Source: Streptomyces sp. R21
GTDB lineage: Bacteria > Actinomycetota > Actinomycetes > Streptomycetales > Streptomycetaceae
Assembly (NCBI RefSeq): GCF_041051975.1
Contig: NZ_CP163435.1
Coordinates: 5,489,001 to 5,553,000 of the forward strand
Direction: 5' to 3'
DNA length: 64,000 nucleotides
Shown: positions 16,703-25,006 of the stretch, one piece after another
Layout of the letters: the number at the start of each line of letters is the position of its first letter
Numbering within the stretch: the stretch's first letter is position 1
Position numbers and translations under genes: made by a program
Notes under the pieces: model-generated
Seen by the model: the letters and a program-made list of their open reading frames with translations, nothing else
Databases searched by the model: none
What the model was told of the DNA's origin: nothing

Positions 16703-17464
16703 ATGGCCGACGCACCGTACAAGCTGATCCTCCTCCGCCACGGCGAGAGCGAATGGAACGCGAAGAACCTGTTCACCGGCTGGGTGGACGTCAATCTCAA
16801 CGAGAAGGGCGAGAAGGAGGCAGTCCGCGGCGGTGAGCTGCTCAAGGACGCCGGCCTGCTCCCCGACGTGGTCCACACGTCCCTCCAGAAGCGCGCGATC
16901 CGCACCGCGCAGCTCTCGCTGGAGTCCGCGGACCGCCACTGGATCCCGGTCCACCGCTCCTGGCGCCTGAACGAGCGCCACTACGGCGCCCTCCAGGGCA
17001 AGGACAAGGCGCAGACCCTCGCAGAGTTCGGCGAGGAGCAGTTCATGCTGTGGCGCCGCTCCTACGACACCCCGCCGCCGGCCCTTGCGGACGGCACGGA
17101 GTTCTCCCAGTCCGAGGACCCGCGCTACGCCTCCATCCCGCCTGAGCTGCGCCCGCGCACGGAGTGCCTGAAGGACGTCGTCGTCCGCATGCTCCCGTAC
17201 TGGTACGACGGCATCGTCCCCGACCTGCTGGCCGGCCGCACGGTCCTGGTCGCGGCCCACGGCAACTCGCTGCGCGCCCTCGTCAAGCACCTCGACGGCA
17301 TCTCCGACGCCGACATCGCGGGCCTGAACATCCCCACCGGCATCCCCCTCTCCTACGAGCTGGACGCCGACTTCAAGCCCCTCAACCCGGGCGGCACCTA
17401 CCTCGACCCGGACGCCGCCGCGGCCGCGATCGAGGCGGTCAAGAACCAGGGCAAGAAGAAGTAA
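16703..17464 (+). CDS. gpmA: 2,3-bisphosphoglycerate-dependent phosphoglycerate mutase
   Basis: 253 aa, normal for dPGM. It interconverts 3- and 2-phosphoglycerate in glycolysis. LILLRHGESEWN holds the phospho-acceptor His (about residue 13), and LNERHYGALQGKDK and VLVAAHGNSLRALVKHL provide the second His and phosphate-binding residues. The short C-terminal tail is Lys-rich. TACGCT lies six bases before the ATG with no Shine-Dalgarno, indicating a leaderless mRNA. A hairpin terminator follows the stop. Confidence 0.96.
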   Translation: MADAPYKLILLRHGESEWNAKNLFTGWVDVNLNEKGEKEAVRGGELLKDAGLLPDVVHTSLQKRAIRTAQLSLESADRHWIPVHRSWRLNERHYGALQGKDKAQTLAEFGEEQFMLWRRSYDTPPPALADGTEFSQSEDPRYASIPPELRPRTECLKDVVVRMLPYWYDGIVPDLLAGRTVLVAAHGNSLRALVKHLDGISDADIAGLNIPTGIPLSYELDADFKPLNPGGTYLDPDAAAAAIEAVKNQGKKK

Positions 17465-17477
17465 GCAGAGCTGGACG

Positions 17478-17514
17478 AGCCCCCTGCCTGCGGATTCTCC
17501 GCCGGTAGGGGGCT
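17478..17514 (+). terminator. Terminator after gpmA
   Basis: AGCCCCCT (17478-17485) pairs with AGGGGGCT (17507-17514). An inner GCGGA/TCCGC stem (17490-17502) extends the hairpin, and TGTTG follows. Confidence 0.75.
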
Positions 17515-17551
17515 TGTTGCTGTGCCGGGGCCGCGCCTGGGCCCGGCACGC

Positions 17552-18397
17552 TCACCCGTGCCAGACCGCCCCGATCCGCTCCGCATGCTCCGCCCCCTGG
17601 CGCAGGCCCGCCCGGGCCGCGCCCGGGATGCGGGACGCGTCCAGGGGATTGCGGCCGAAGGCGCGGCGGGCCGCTCGGTCGGGGGTCAGGAGCGCGGCCC
17701 GGGCGCCGGCTGCCGAGAGGGAGGCCACGTGGTGGGAGGCGTTCGGGCTGGCGCCGGGGCCCTTGGGGATCGGGGCCAGTACGACGACGCGGCGGCAGTC
17801 GTCCACCAGGTCGGCGTTGGTCGTGGAGCGGGCGCCGCCGTCGATCCAGCGGCCCGCTCCGATCGTGATCGGCGGATACAGCGGCGGCAGCGCGCAGCTG
17901 GCCGCCATCGCCCGCACCAGGTCGACCCCGCTGTCGGCGCCGAACCCGGCCGCCTCGCCGGTGAGCGCGTCCACCGCGAACAGCCGTACCGGGCGCTCCG
18001 GCCACTCCTGAACCGGGAGTTGCGAGCGCATCGCGTCGAAGACCACGGTCTCCGGCACGTCGCGCATGTTCAGCGCGAGCCTGCCCAGCCGCTTGACCAC
18101 GGCCTGCGGATCGCGTGAACCGAGCGCGGCCCACAGGTACTTGACCGTCATGGCGAGGGTGAAGTCCACCTCCAGCATGGCCCGCTTCCGGCTGACCTGA
18201 TCCCCGTACAGGTCAGCCGGTGCCCGCCCGGTGGCCAGTTCCACCGCGAGCAGCGAGCCCGCCGAGGTGCCGGCGAGCACGTCGGCGCCGCTGAGATCCA
18301 CCCCGGCCTCGGCCAGCCCCGCCAGCACGCCGACCTGCCATGCGTACGCGGTCAGCCCGCCTCCGCCCAACACCAGCGCCGTGTCCGCCACGCCCAC
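17552..18397 (-). CDS. Patatin-like phospholipase
   Basis: 281 aa. The oxyanion loop LGGGGLTAYAW (residues ~10-20), the nucleophile elbow GTSAGS (Ser about 45) and the catalytic Asp in WIDGGARS are all present, so the Ser-Asp dyad is intact. It likely hydrolyses phospholipids or other acyl esters; there is no signal peptide, so it is cytosolic or peripheral. Start GTG. It stands alone, convergent with gpmA. Confidence 0.9.
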   Translation of the reverse strand: MGVADTALVLGGGGLTAYAWQVGVLAGLAEAGVDLSGADVLAGTSAGSLLAVELATGRAPADLYGDQVSRKRAMLEVDFTLAMTVKYLWAALGSRDPQAVVKRLGRLALNMRDVPETVVFDAMRSQLPVQEWPERPVRLFAVDALTGEAAGFGADSGVDLVRAMAASCALPPLYPPITIGAGRWIDGGARSTTNADLVDDCRRVVVLAPIPKGPGASPNASHHVASLSAAGARAALLTPDRAARRAFGRNPLDASRIPGAARAGLRQGAEHAERIGAVWHG

Positions 18398-18487
18398 CCT
18401 CCCCGGTAACGGGGAGCACTCCCCGTTTCACGGTTCGACGCTAGCACGCAACCGGGGAGCGGTCCACGCTTCTCAGAGCCACGCTCC

Positions 18488-18736
18488 TCAGACCGAGATC
18501 GGTACCGGGTGGACCTCGTCGGCCTTGTGCCCCGCACGTTCGTGGATGCGCTGGACCGCTTCCGCCGAGGGGGCCTCGGAGAGGCAGTAGACCGTGCCGG
18601 AGGCGGGGTCCGCCCAGGCCCTCTCGAAGTGCACGCCCTCTTCCTTCTCGATGGCGAGGTCGGCCCGGTGCGCCTGCATGAGCTGGTCGGCCGTGATGCC
18701 CGCCATTCCGTGGTGGACGTCCATGAACTGCGTCAT
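18488..18736 (-). CDS. DUF4242 ferredoxin-like-fold, nickel-binding-type protein
   Basis: 82 aa. The sequence (MTQFMDVHHGMAGITADQLM ... GTVYCLSEAPSAEAVQRIHE) corresponds to the SCO4226 protein of S. coelicolor, reported as a nickel-binding dimer with a ferredoxin-like fold. The HH pair near residue 8, Asp and Glu side chains and Cys about 52 could be ligands. AAGGAGATGGGGAG lies upstream. It neighbours a 50-residue Cys-rich protein gene in the same direction, which may be another metal-handling protein. Physiological role unknown. Confidence 0.88.
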   Translation of the reverse strand: MTQFMDVHHGMAGITADQLMQAHRADLAIEKEEGVHFERAWADPASGTVYCLSEAPSAEAVQRIHERAGHKADEVHPVPISV

Positions 18737-18851
18737 GGTCTCCCCATCTCCTTCCGCTTTCCGCCCGCTTCCGCGTGGCCTCGCTGGTCCGTCCCCTCCA
18801 TGCTGCGCCCGCAGGGCCGTACCGGCGAACGGACCGCGGGCAGGCACGGCA

Positions 18852-18879
18852 AAGGGCCCCGGCCGGCGCCGGGGCCCTT
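18852..18879 (-). terminator. Terminator after small Cys-rich protein gene
   Basis: AAGGGCCCCGGC (18852-18863) pairs perfectly with 18868-18879 around a CGGC loop; it lies 35 bp beyond the end of the minus-strand gene. Confidence 0.82.
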
Positions 18880-18914
18880 CGATGTCGTACGGGAAAGTGC
18901 GGCGGCGTCAGCCG

Positions 18915-19067
18915 TCAGCCGCACTGGCACGGGTTGCCGGACTGGCAGCCGCAGCCGCAGCCCGAGCCGCAGCCGCAGGCGCCGAAGAGCGGGAGGCTCT
19001 TGATCTCGGCGGGCTGCTGCGACTCGCGTTCCTGGGTCGGATCGGGCGTGGTGGGGGATTCGGCCAT
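18915..19067 (-). CDS. 50-aa Cys/Gly-rich protein
   Basis: 50 aa. The N-terminal 25 residues are acidic and Gln/Pro-rich (ESPTTPDPTQERESQQ). A short hydrophobic stretch SLPLFG is followed by a tail GACGCGSGCGCGCQSGNPC-QCG with seven cysteines in 22 residues. This looks like a metal-chelating tail (metallothionein-like) or a thiol-rich peptide; a leader-core ribosomal peptide precursor is possible but no modifying enzyme is nearby. GAGGAGGG precedes the ATG at 19067, which supports real translation. Its neighbour encodes a DUF4242 nickel-binding-type protein. Confidence 0.78.
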   Translation of the reverse strand: MAESPTTPDPTQERESQQPAEIKSLPLFGACGCGSGCGCGCQSGNPCQCG

Positions 19068-19170
19068 GGGTCCCTCCTCGAAGGCTGGTGCCTGCGACCA
19101 GTGCATGCCCAGTTCCTCGGGCGCATCAACGGCGCACGGAGGCTTGCCCGCGCCCCCCGGGGGCGTGCGG

Positions 19171-19860
19171 TCAGGCCCCCTCGACCCCCGTGACCGGCTG
19201 GATGTCGGGCTGGAGCTCGTCCGCGTGCTCACCGGTGACGAGGAAGACGACGCGCTTGGCGACGGACACGGCGTGGTCGGCGAAGCGCTCGTAGTAGCGG
19301 CCCAGCAGGGTGACGTCGACCGCGGTCTCGATGCCGTGCTTCCACTTGTCGTCCAGCAGGTGCTGGAAGAGGGTGCGGTGCAGCAGGTCCATCTCGTCGT
19401 CGTCCTGCTCCAGCTGGAGCGCGAGGTCGACGTCCTTGGTGATGATGACCTCGGCCGCCTTCGCCATCAGGCGCTGGGCGAGCTGGCCCATCTCCAGGAC
19501 CGTGGCGTGCAGGTCGTGCGGGATCGCCCGCTCCGGGAAGCGCAGCCGGGCCAGCTTCGCGACATGCTGGGCCAGGTCGCCCGAACGCTCCAGGTCGGCC
19601 GACATGCGCAGCGACGTCACGACGATCCGCAGGTCCGTCGCCACCGGCTGCTGGCGCGCCAGCAGGGCTATCGCCCGCGCCTCCAGGTCGTGCTGGAGGT
19701 CGTCGACCTTGTCGTCGGCCGCGATGACGCTCTCGGCCAGCTTCAGGTCGGAGTCGAGGATGGCCGTCGTGGCGCGCCCGATCGCCGACCCGACGAGCCG
19801 GGCCATCTCGACCAGGCCCTCGCCGATCGAGTCAAGTTCCTCGTGGTACGCGTCCCGCAT
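19171..19860 (-). CDS. phoU: Phosphate-signalling regulator PhoU
   Basis: 229 aa. Two repeats of the PhoU three-helix bundle are visible: MRDAYHEELDSIGEGLVEMA ... IVVTSLRMSADLERSGDLA, then DLHATVLEMGQLAQRL ... LLGRYYERFADHAVSVAKR, each with the ExxxD-type metal/partner-binding motif. PhoU restrains the PhoR kinase and phosphate uptake when phosphate is ample. The ATG at 19860 lies before the conserved start; the upstream open frame runs through the promoter. It is divergent from phoR-phoP across a PHO box. Confidence 0.95.
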   Translation of the reverse strand: MRDAYHEELDSIGEGLVEMARLVGSAIGRATTAILDSDLKLAESVIAADDKVDDLQHDLEARAIALLARQQPVATDLRIVVTSLRMSADLERSGDLAQHVAKLARLRFPERAIPHDLHATVLEMGQLAQRLMAKAAEVIITKDVDLALQLEQDDDEMDLLHRTLFQHLLDDKWKHGIETAVDVTLLGRYYERFADHAVSVAKRVVFLVTGEHADELQPDIQPVTGVEGA

Positions 19861-19976
19861 CAGGTTGTCCCTCTCATACGTCTGCCTCGGGGGTTCCGGG
19901 GAGCCAGGGCCTGTCTCGAAATCGTCGCTACGGCCCTGTGAACCCCACGCTCCCACGTTCCGGCCCGTACGCGTCC

Positions 19977-20020
19977 GTTTCCGTCACCCCAAATGAACCA
20001 TCCCTAGCTCCTAGGTGAAC
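19977..20020 (-). promoter_or_regulatory. PHO box between phoU and phoR-phoP
   Basis: Read on the minus strand, consecutive 11-base units begin GTTCACC (20020), AGCTAGG (20009), GTTCATT (19998) and GTGACGG (19987). PhoP of Streptomyces binds 11-nt direct repeats of the form GTTCACCnnnn, so three of four units fit. A further TGAAC (19939) keeps the same 11-base phase, 55 bases from the one at 19994. Position between the divergent genes supports PhoP autoregulation. Confidence 0.85.
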
Positions 20021-20093
20021 TCTGGGCGACGAGTGTTCGAGGTCGCACCCCGATGGCTGTGGCCAGGCGCGACGACATGCCTAACCTGGGTGC

Positions 20094-21377
20094 ATGGACG
20101 TGAACGCGGCGGTCGCCGCAGCGGCAGCGATCGCCGGAGTGCTCACCGGTGTCATCGCCATGCTGGCGTTCCGCTGGAGCGAACGCGACCAGAAACGCCC
20201 CACCCGCACCTCGCTGCATACGGACCCGGTGCTTCCGCCGGGCGTCGACACGGTTCTCTCCGTGCTCCGGTCCTCCGCCGTCGTCCTCGACGAGGCGGAC
20301 GCCGTGGTCAAGGCCAGCTCCGCCGCGTACGCCCTCGGGCTGGTCCGCGGCGGCAAGCTCGCCGTGGAACCCATGGTGAAGATGGCCCGCGACACCCGTC
20401 GCGACGGGGAGATACGCCAGGTGGAGCTGGACCTGCCGCGGCGCGGCACCGGACGCGGCGAGGCCCTCGCCGTCTCCGCACGCGTCGCCCCGCTCGGCTC
20501 CCGCCTCGTGCTCCTCCTCGTCGAGGACCTCACCGAGGCCCGGCGCATCGAGGCCGTACGACGCGACTTCGTCGCCAATGTGAGCCACGAGCTGAAGACC
20601 CCGGTCGGCGCCCTCTCCCTGCTCTCCGAGGCCGTCATGGACGCCTCGGACGACCCGGAGGCCGTGGAGCGCTTCGCCGGACGTATGCAGATAGAGGCCA
20701 CCCGGCTCACCAACCTCGTCCAGGAACTCATCGACCTGTCGAGGGTGCAGAACGACGACCCTCTTGAGGACGCCGAGCCGGTGCGCGTCGACGAACTGGT
20801 GGCCGAGGCGGTCGACCGGTGCCGCCACCAGGCGGGCACCAAGCAGATCACCATGGCCGCCGGAGGCACCGCCGACCTGAGCATCTGGGGGAACAGGGGC
20901 CAGCTGGCCGCCGCCCTCGGAAACCTCGTCGAGAACGCCGTCAACTACTCGCCCGCCCGCACCCGGGTGGGCATAGCCGCGCGCAGGGTGACCGCGCCCG
21001 GCGGAGACTTGATCGAGATAGCCGTGACCGACCAGGGCATCGGCATCTCGGACAAGGACAAGGAGCGCGTCTTCGAGCGCTTCTACCGCGTCGACCCGGC
21101 CCGTTCCCGTGCCACAGGCGGTACGGGGCTGGGGCTCGCGATCGTCAAGCACGTGGCCGCCTCGCACGGCGGGGAGGTCACGGTGTGGAGCTCCGAGGGA
21201 CAGGGCTCCACGTTCACCCTGCGGCTGCCGGAGGCGGCGGTCCGCGACCGCGTGACCGACCACATGCCAGGACTCGACGAAGACGACGAGACCGGGCACC
21301 ACCTCGCACAGCCCGACGGGACGACCACCGTCACATCCCCGTATGAACCGCTTCCTGCCCCGGAGGTCCTTCCGTGA
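20094..21377 (+). CDS. phoR: Sensor histidine kinase PhoR
   Basis: 427 aa. One N-terminal membrane span (VAAAAAIAGVLTGVIAMLAF), a PAS-like segment (~55-150), then HisKA with VANVSHELKTPVG (His about 165) and HATPase_c with NLVENAVNY, DQGIGIS and GTGLGLAI. It phosphorylates PhoP under phosphate limitation. The stop codon overlaps the phoP start by four bases (GTGA), indicating translational coupling. TAACCT lies six bases before the ATG and no Shine-Dalgarno is seen, so the mRNA is probably leaderless. Confidence 0.95.
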   Translation: MDVNAAVAAAAAIAGVLTGVIAMLAFRWSERDQKRPTRTSLHTDPVLPPGVDTVLSVLRSSAVVLDEADAVVKASSAAYALGLVRGGKLAVEPMVKMARDTRRDGEIRQVELDLPRRGTGRGEALAVSARVAPLGSRLVLLLVEDLTEARRIEAVRRDFVANVSHELKTPVGALSLLSEAVMDASDDPEAVERFAGRMQIEATRLTNLVQELIDLSRVQNDDPLEDAEPVRVDELVAEAVDRCRHQAGTKQITMAAGGTADLSIWGNRGQLAAALGNLVENAVNYSPARTRVGIAARRVTAPGGDLIEIAVTDQGIGISDKDKERVFERFYRVDPARSRATGGTGLGLAIVKHVAASHGGEVTVWSSEGQGSTFTLRLPEAAVRDRVTDHMPGLDEDDETGHHLAQPDGTTTVTSPYEPLPAPEVLP

Positions 21378-22054
21378 CCCGTGTGCTTGTCGTCGAGGAC
21401 GAGGAGTCCTTCTCCGACGCCCTGTCGTACATGCTTCGCAAGGAGGGCTTCGAGGTCGCCATCGCGACCACCGGGCCCGATGGACTCGACGAGTTCGAGC
21501 GCAACGGCGCCGACCTCGTCCTTCTCGACCTGATGCTGCCGGGCCTGCCCGGCACGGAGGTCTGCCGCCAGCTGCGCGGCCGCTCCAACGTCCCGGTGAT
21601 CATGGTCACCGCCAAGGACAGCGAGATCGACAAGGTCGTGGGCCTCGAAATAGGAGCCGACGACTACGTCACCAAGCCCTTCTCCTCCCGCGAACTGGTC
21701 GCCCGCATCCGGGCCGTCCTGCGCCGCCGCGGGGAGCCGGAGGAGGTCACCCCGGCCGCCCTGGAAGCCGGCCCGGTCCGCATGGACGTCGACCGCCACG
21801 TGGTCACCGTCTCAGGCTCCAAGGTCGACCTCCCCCTCAAGGAGTTCGACCTCCTGGAGATGCTGCTGCGCAACGCGGGCCGTGTCCTCACCCGCATGCA
21901 GCTCATCGACCGGGTCTGGGGCGCCGACTACGTAGGCGACACGAAGACCCTGGACGTCCACGTCAAGCGCCTGCGGGCCAAGATCGAGCCGGACCCGGGA
22001 GCGCCTCGGTACCTGGTGACGGTGCGCGGTCTCGGATACAAGTTCGAGCCGTAA
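21374..22054 (+). CDS. phoP: Response regulator PhoP
   Basis: 226 aa OmpR/PhoB type. Receiver domain: VVEDEE acidic pocket, phospho-acceptor Asp about 52 in LVLLDLMLPG, MVTAKD and DDYVTKPF. The C-terminal winged helix (~125-226) contains LPLKEFDLLEML and GDTKTLDVHVKRLRAKI. It activates phosphate-scavenging genes and represses antibiotic and nitrogen genes in Streptomyces. The GTG start overlaps the end of phoR. A terminator hairpin follows. Confidence 0.96.
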   Translation: MTRVLVVEDEESFSDALSYMLRKEGFEVAIATTGPDGLDEFERNGADLVLLDLMLPGLPGTEVCRQLRGRSNVPVIMVTAKDSEIDKVVGLEIGADDYVTKPFSSRELVARIRAVLRRRGEPEEVTPAALEAGPVRMDVDRHVVTVSGSKVDLPLKEFDLLEMLLRNAGRVLTRMQLIDRVWGADYVGDTKTLDVHVKRLRAKIEPDPGAPRYLVTVRGLGYKFEP

Positions 22055-22100
22055 ACCGATGGAATAGGTCCCCACGCGCGCGTGCGGCACGACGGCACGA

Positions 22101-22137
22101 CGAAGGGCGGCACCCCCTGGAGGGGTACCGCCCTTCG
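22101..22137. terminator. Bidirectional terminator after phoP
   Basis: CGAAGGGCGG (22101-22110) pairs with CCGCCCTTCG (22128-22137), and ACCCC with GGGGT inside it, around a 5-nt loop. It is between the convergent phoP and lipoprotein genes. Confidence 0.82.
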
Positions 22138-22174
22138 TGCGTGCTCACGGCGTCGCGGTGACCGCCGGTCTACG

Positions 22175-22837
22175 TCACTGAGCCGCGGACTGCGTCGCGG
22201 TGGCGGTGGCGGTGGCGGTGGCGGTGGCCGTGCCCGTCGCGCTCGCCGACGCAGCGCCGGTCGGCGTGCCCGAGGCGGGCCCGGACGGCTTGGGGCTCGC
22301 GGACGCGGTCGGCGCCGTCGGCAGCTCGCTCGGGCCCCACTTGGTGAAGTAGTGCTCGGCGGGGACGACGAACGCCCGCAGGCTCACGTCGCCGGCCTTG
22401 CTGAAGCTGAAGGTGACCTTCTGCGCGTTGCCGTCCTTGACGGCCTCACGGCTGCTCGACAGCACCGCGGAGGCGTTGTCCTTGCCGCCGATGACGATGG
22501 AGCCGCCGGCCGGGACGACCAGCTTGCCCTTGCCCTTGGCGGGATGGATCTCGGCGGTCTTGCCGGTGCCCGCGACGGTGATGGCGTCCAGCGTCTCCGG
22601 GTCGGTGCCGTTGTTGAACACGGTCGCGGAGATCACGGCCGGGCCTGTCGACTCCAGGTCCGGCTGCGTGATCACCGAGACGTTCTGAAGCTTGATGGCG
22701 CCGACGGTGACCGCGGCGTTGTCCGGCTTCACCTCGAGCGTCTGGGCGTCGTTTCCGGCGCCGCACGCGGCGAGCGAGGCGATCGAGAACGCGATGGCGG
22801 CGGCGGCGAGAGCGCCGCGTCGAAGGCTGCTGCTCAC
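22175..22837 (-). CDS. Putative lipoprotein, conserved hypothetical
   Basis: 220 aa. A lipoprotein signal with lipobox SLAAC (Cys about 25) leads to a ~145-residue beta-rich domain (DNAAVTVGAIKLQNVSVIT ... VSLRAFVVP) like DUF461/copper-chaperone-type immunoglobulin-like exported proteins. The tail is low-complexity Ala/Thr/Ser/Pro, including a run of alternating Ala-Thr encoded by hexamer repeats. A conserved copy lies beside phoP in S. coelicolor. Whether it takes part in phosphate or metal handling is unknown. Confidence 0.85.
   Translation of the reverse strand: MSSSLRRGALAAAAIAFSIASLAACGAGNDAQTLEVKPDNAAVTVGAIKLQNVSVITQPDLESTGPAVISATVFNNGTDPETLDAITVAGTGKTAEIHPAKGKGKLVVPAGGSIVIGGKDNASAVLSSSREAVKDGNAQKVTFSFSKAGDVSLRAFVVPAEHYFTKWGPSELPTAPTASASPKPSGPASGTPTGAASASATGTATATATATATATQSAAQ
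22199..22228 (-). repeat. Five GGTGGC hexamers in lipoprotein tail
   Basis: Five exact GGTGGC copies on the plus strand encode Ala-Thr dipeptides on the minus strand. The hexamer keeps frame, so the length of the linker-like tail can vary by slippage. Confidence 0.88.
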
Positions 22838-23479
22838 GGCGGCGGCAACTCCTAGAACGTGGGCGGTACGGGGTCCGGGCGGCCGTACGGCTGTAAAGCC
22901 GCCCTAAGGGTCTGTCAGCGGCCTTAGGTTACCGAGCCGTTCCCCCGCCGCCGCACCCGACCCGCCTCTAAGCGTCCTCCAAGCGTCGACGGGCATCATC
23001 GCGCCGTGTGTGCATCCCGTCCCGCGCGTACTTCGCAGCCGACCCATGAACCACTTTGACGACCCACTGGTCCGCCATTCACATAAGCACCTCCCGCATC
23101 CGCTTGCGGATTTCACGTATGGAATGCGTGGCGGCTCGGAAAATTGATCTTCGGCCCGAGAACGGCGACCGTGATCAATTCCGGATTCGTCTCGTACCCG
23201 ACTCCGGTCACCGAACGGAGTAGCGGAAGTCGTACTCCTGGAGCCGGACAAAAGCGGACGTTCAGGCACTGGTCAGAGGCTTCTGGTGTGTGTAACGTAC
23301 GCGTTTCACCCCGCCCGGAGAGCCGCTCCGACCTGCGAATACCCTCTTCCGCTCACCCTCCGAAGCACGTTCCTGTTGCGGTTGTCAAGCCCCGAGATAT
23401 GCCCTGACCTGCGAAAACGCCATTCAGAAGACGCCGTTTCCGTGTTACCCTGGATAGCCACGGAAGGGGTACCTGTCAC
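22838..23479. other. 640-bp non-coding region upstream of carD
   Basis: No open frame here has normal Streptomyces codon bias. AATTGATC (23142-23149) and GATCAATT (23173-23180) form an inverted repeat with a 23-base loop in a locally A/T-rich patch. TACCCT near 23449 could be the -10 of the carD promoter. The left side must hold the lipoprotein gene promoter. Confidence 0.5.
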
Positions 23480-23962
23480 ATGACGTTCAAGGTTGGCGAC
23501 ACCGTGGTCTATCCCCATCACGGGGCCGCGCTGATCGAGGCCATCGAAACTCGCCAGATCAAAGGCGTGGACAAGACCTACTTGGTGCTGAAGGTCGCCC
23601 AGGGCGACCTGACGGTGCGTGTGCCAGCGGACAATGCGGAGTTCGTCGGCGTGCGTGATGTGGTCGGTCAGGACGGGCTGGACCGGGTCTTCGAGGTGCT
23701 GCGCGCGCCGTACGCCGAGGAGCCCACGAACTGGTCGCGTCGTTACAAGGCAAATCTGGAGAAGCTCGCCTCCGGCGATGTCATCAAGGTCGCGGAAGTC
23801 GTACGTGACCTGTGGCGTCGTGAGCGCGAGCGCGGACTCTCCGCAGGTGAGAAGCGCATGCTTGCCAAGGCCCGCCAGATTCTGGTGAGCGAGCTGGCCC
23901 TCGCGGAGAACACGAACGAGGACAAGGCCGAGGCTCTTCTCGACGAGGTTCTCGCGTCCTGA
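23480..23962 (+). CDS. carD: CarD-family transcriptional regulator
   Basis: 160 aa. The N-terminal Tudor-like RNA polymerase-interaction domain (FKVGDTVVYPHHGAALIEAI, residues 3-22) is followed by the helical DNA-binding domain (NWSRRYKANLEKLASGDVIK ... LSAGEKRMLAKARQIL). CarD stabilises open complexes at rRNA and other promoters in actinobacteria. ATG with GGAAGGGG upstream. In mycobacteria and Streptomyces it precedes ispD-ispF, as here. Confidence 0.96.
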   Translation: MTFKVGDTVVYPHHGAALIEAIETRQIKGVDKTYLVLKVAQGDLTVRVPADNAEFVGVRDVVGQDGLDRVFEVLRAPYAEEPTNWSRRYKANLEKLASGDVIKVAEVVRDLWRRERERGLSAGEKRMLAKARQILVSELALAENTNEDKAEALLDEVLAS

Positions 23963-24253
23963 CGCAGGCCCTGTGCGGGTGCGAGCCCGCAGAGCCGGCG
24001 CGATGACGCAATGAAATGCCGCGGTGCCCGATGACGCATTAGCTGTCGCCGGGCGCTGCGGCATGTTCGTATCCGGAAGTGGTCGAATACGTACCGCCCC
24101 GATGTGGCCGAAACTCGCACTACGGCCGAACACTCACCGGGACACGGGCGCCGACTCGACCGGATGGTCACGGAAGGGTCCCCGGTCAAGGCTTGCGCCC
24201 GCACGCTGTGGCCATACCCACGCATCCCGAGTACACAAACCTGACAGGAACCG
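23963..24253. other. 290-bp gap between carD and ispD
   Basis: I see no gene. CGGGTGCGAGCCCG just after carD (from about 23976) may form a short hairpin. The right end carries the AGGAACC ribosome binding site of ispD. Confidence 0.4.
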
Positions 24254-25006
24254 ATGTCTGACGAATCACGCCCTTCGCCTCCGGGAACCCCCGTCGCGGT
24301 CGTGATCCCGGCCGCCGGACGGGGCGTGCGCCTCGGTCCGGGCGCCCCCAAAGCGCTCCGCGCGCTGAACGGCACCCCCATGCTCATCCACGCGGTGCGC
24401 GCCATGGCCGCGTCCCGCGCCGTCTCCCTGGTCGTCGTCGTGGCCCCGCCCGAGGGAGCGGCCGAGGTCAAGTCGCTGCTCGACGCACACGCGCTGCCCG
24501 AGCGCACCGACTTCCTGGTGGTCCCCGGCGGCGAGTCACGCCAGGAGTCCGTGAAGCTCGGCCTCGACGCGCTGCCGCCCGGCCACGACATCGTGCTGGT
24601 GCACGACGCCGCCCGGCCGCTCGTACCGGTCGACACGGTGGACGCCGTCATCGAGGCCGTACGGGACGGGGCGCCCGCCGTCGTACCGGCGCTGCCCCTC
24701 GCGGACACCGTCAAGCAGGTCGAACCCGCGACGGCCCCGGGCGCGCCCGAACCCGTTGTGGCCACCCCCGAGCGGGCGCGGCTGCGGGCCGTACAGACCC
24801 CGCAGGGCTTCGACCTCGCCACGCTCGTGCGCGCGCACGAGACGGTGACCGGCGGCGTCACCGACGACGCAGGGATGGTCGAGCAGCTCGGCCTCCAGGT
24901 CGTCGTCGTACCCGGGCACGAGGAGGCCTTCAAGGTCACCCGCCCGCTGGACCTGGTCCTCGCGGAGGCCGTCCTCGCCCGCAGGAGGCTGAACGATGGC
25001 TTCTGA
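24254..25006 (+). CDS. ispD: 2-C-methyl-D-erythritol 4-phosphate cytidylyltransferase
   Basis: 250 aa. IspD transfers CMP to MEP in the non-mevalonate isoprenoid pathway. VVIPAAGRGVRLGPGAPKAL (residues ~16-35) is the CTP-binding loop with its Arg and Lys, followed by VPGGESRQESVKLGL, LVHDAARPLV and RAVQTPQGF, all family signatures. Its end overlaps ispF by 11 bases, so the two enzymes of successive steps are co-translated. carD lies upstream. Confidence 0.95.
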   Translation: MSDESRPSPPGTPVAVVIPAAGRGVRLGPGAPKALRALNGTPMLIHAVRAMAASRAVSLVVVVAPPEGAAEVKSLLDAHALPERTDFLVVPGGESRQESVKLGLDALPPGHDIVLVHDAARPLVPVDTVDAVIEAVRDGAPAVVPALPLADTVKQVEPATAPGAPEPVVATPERARLRAVQTPQGFDLATLVRAHETVTGGVTDDAGMVEQLGLQVVVVPGHEEAFKVTRPLDLVLAEAVLARRRLNDGF

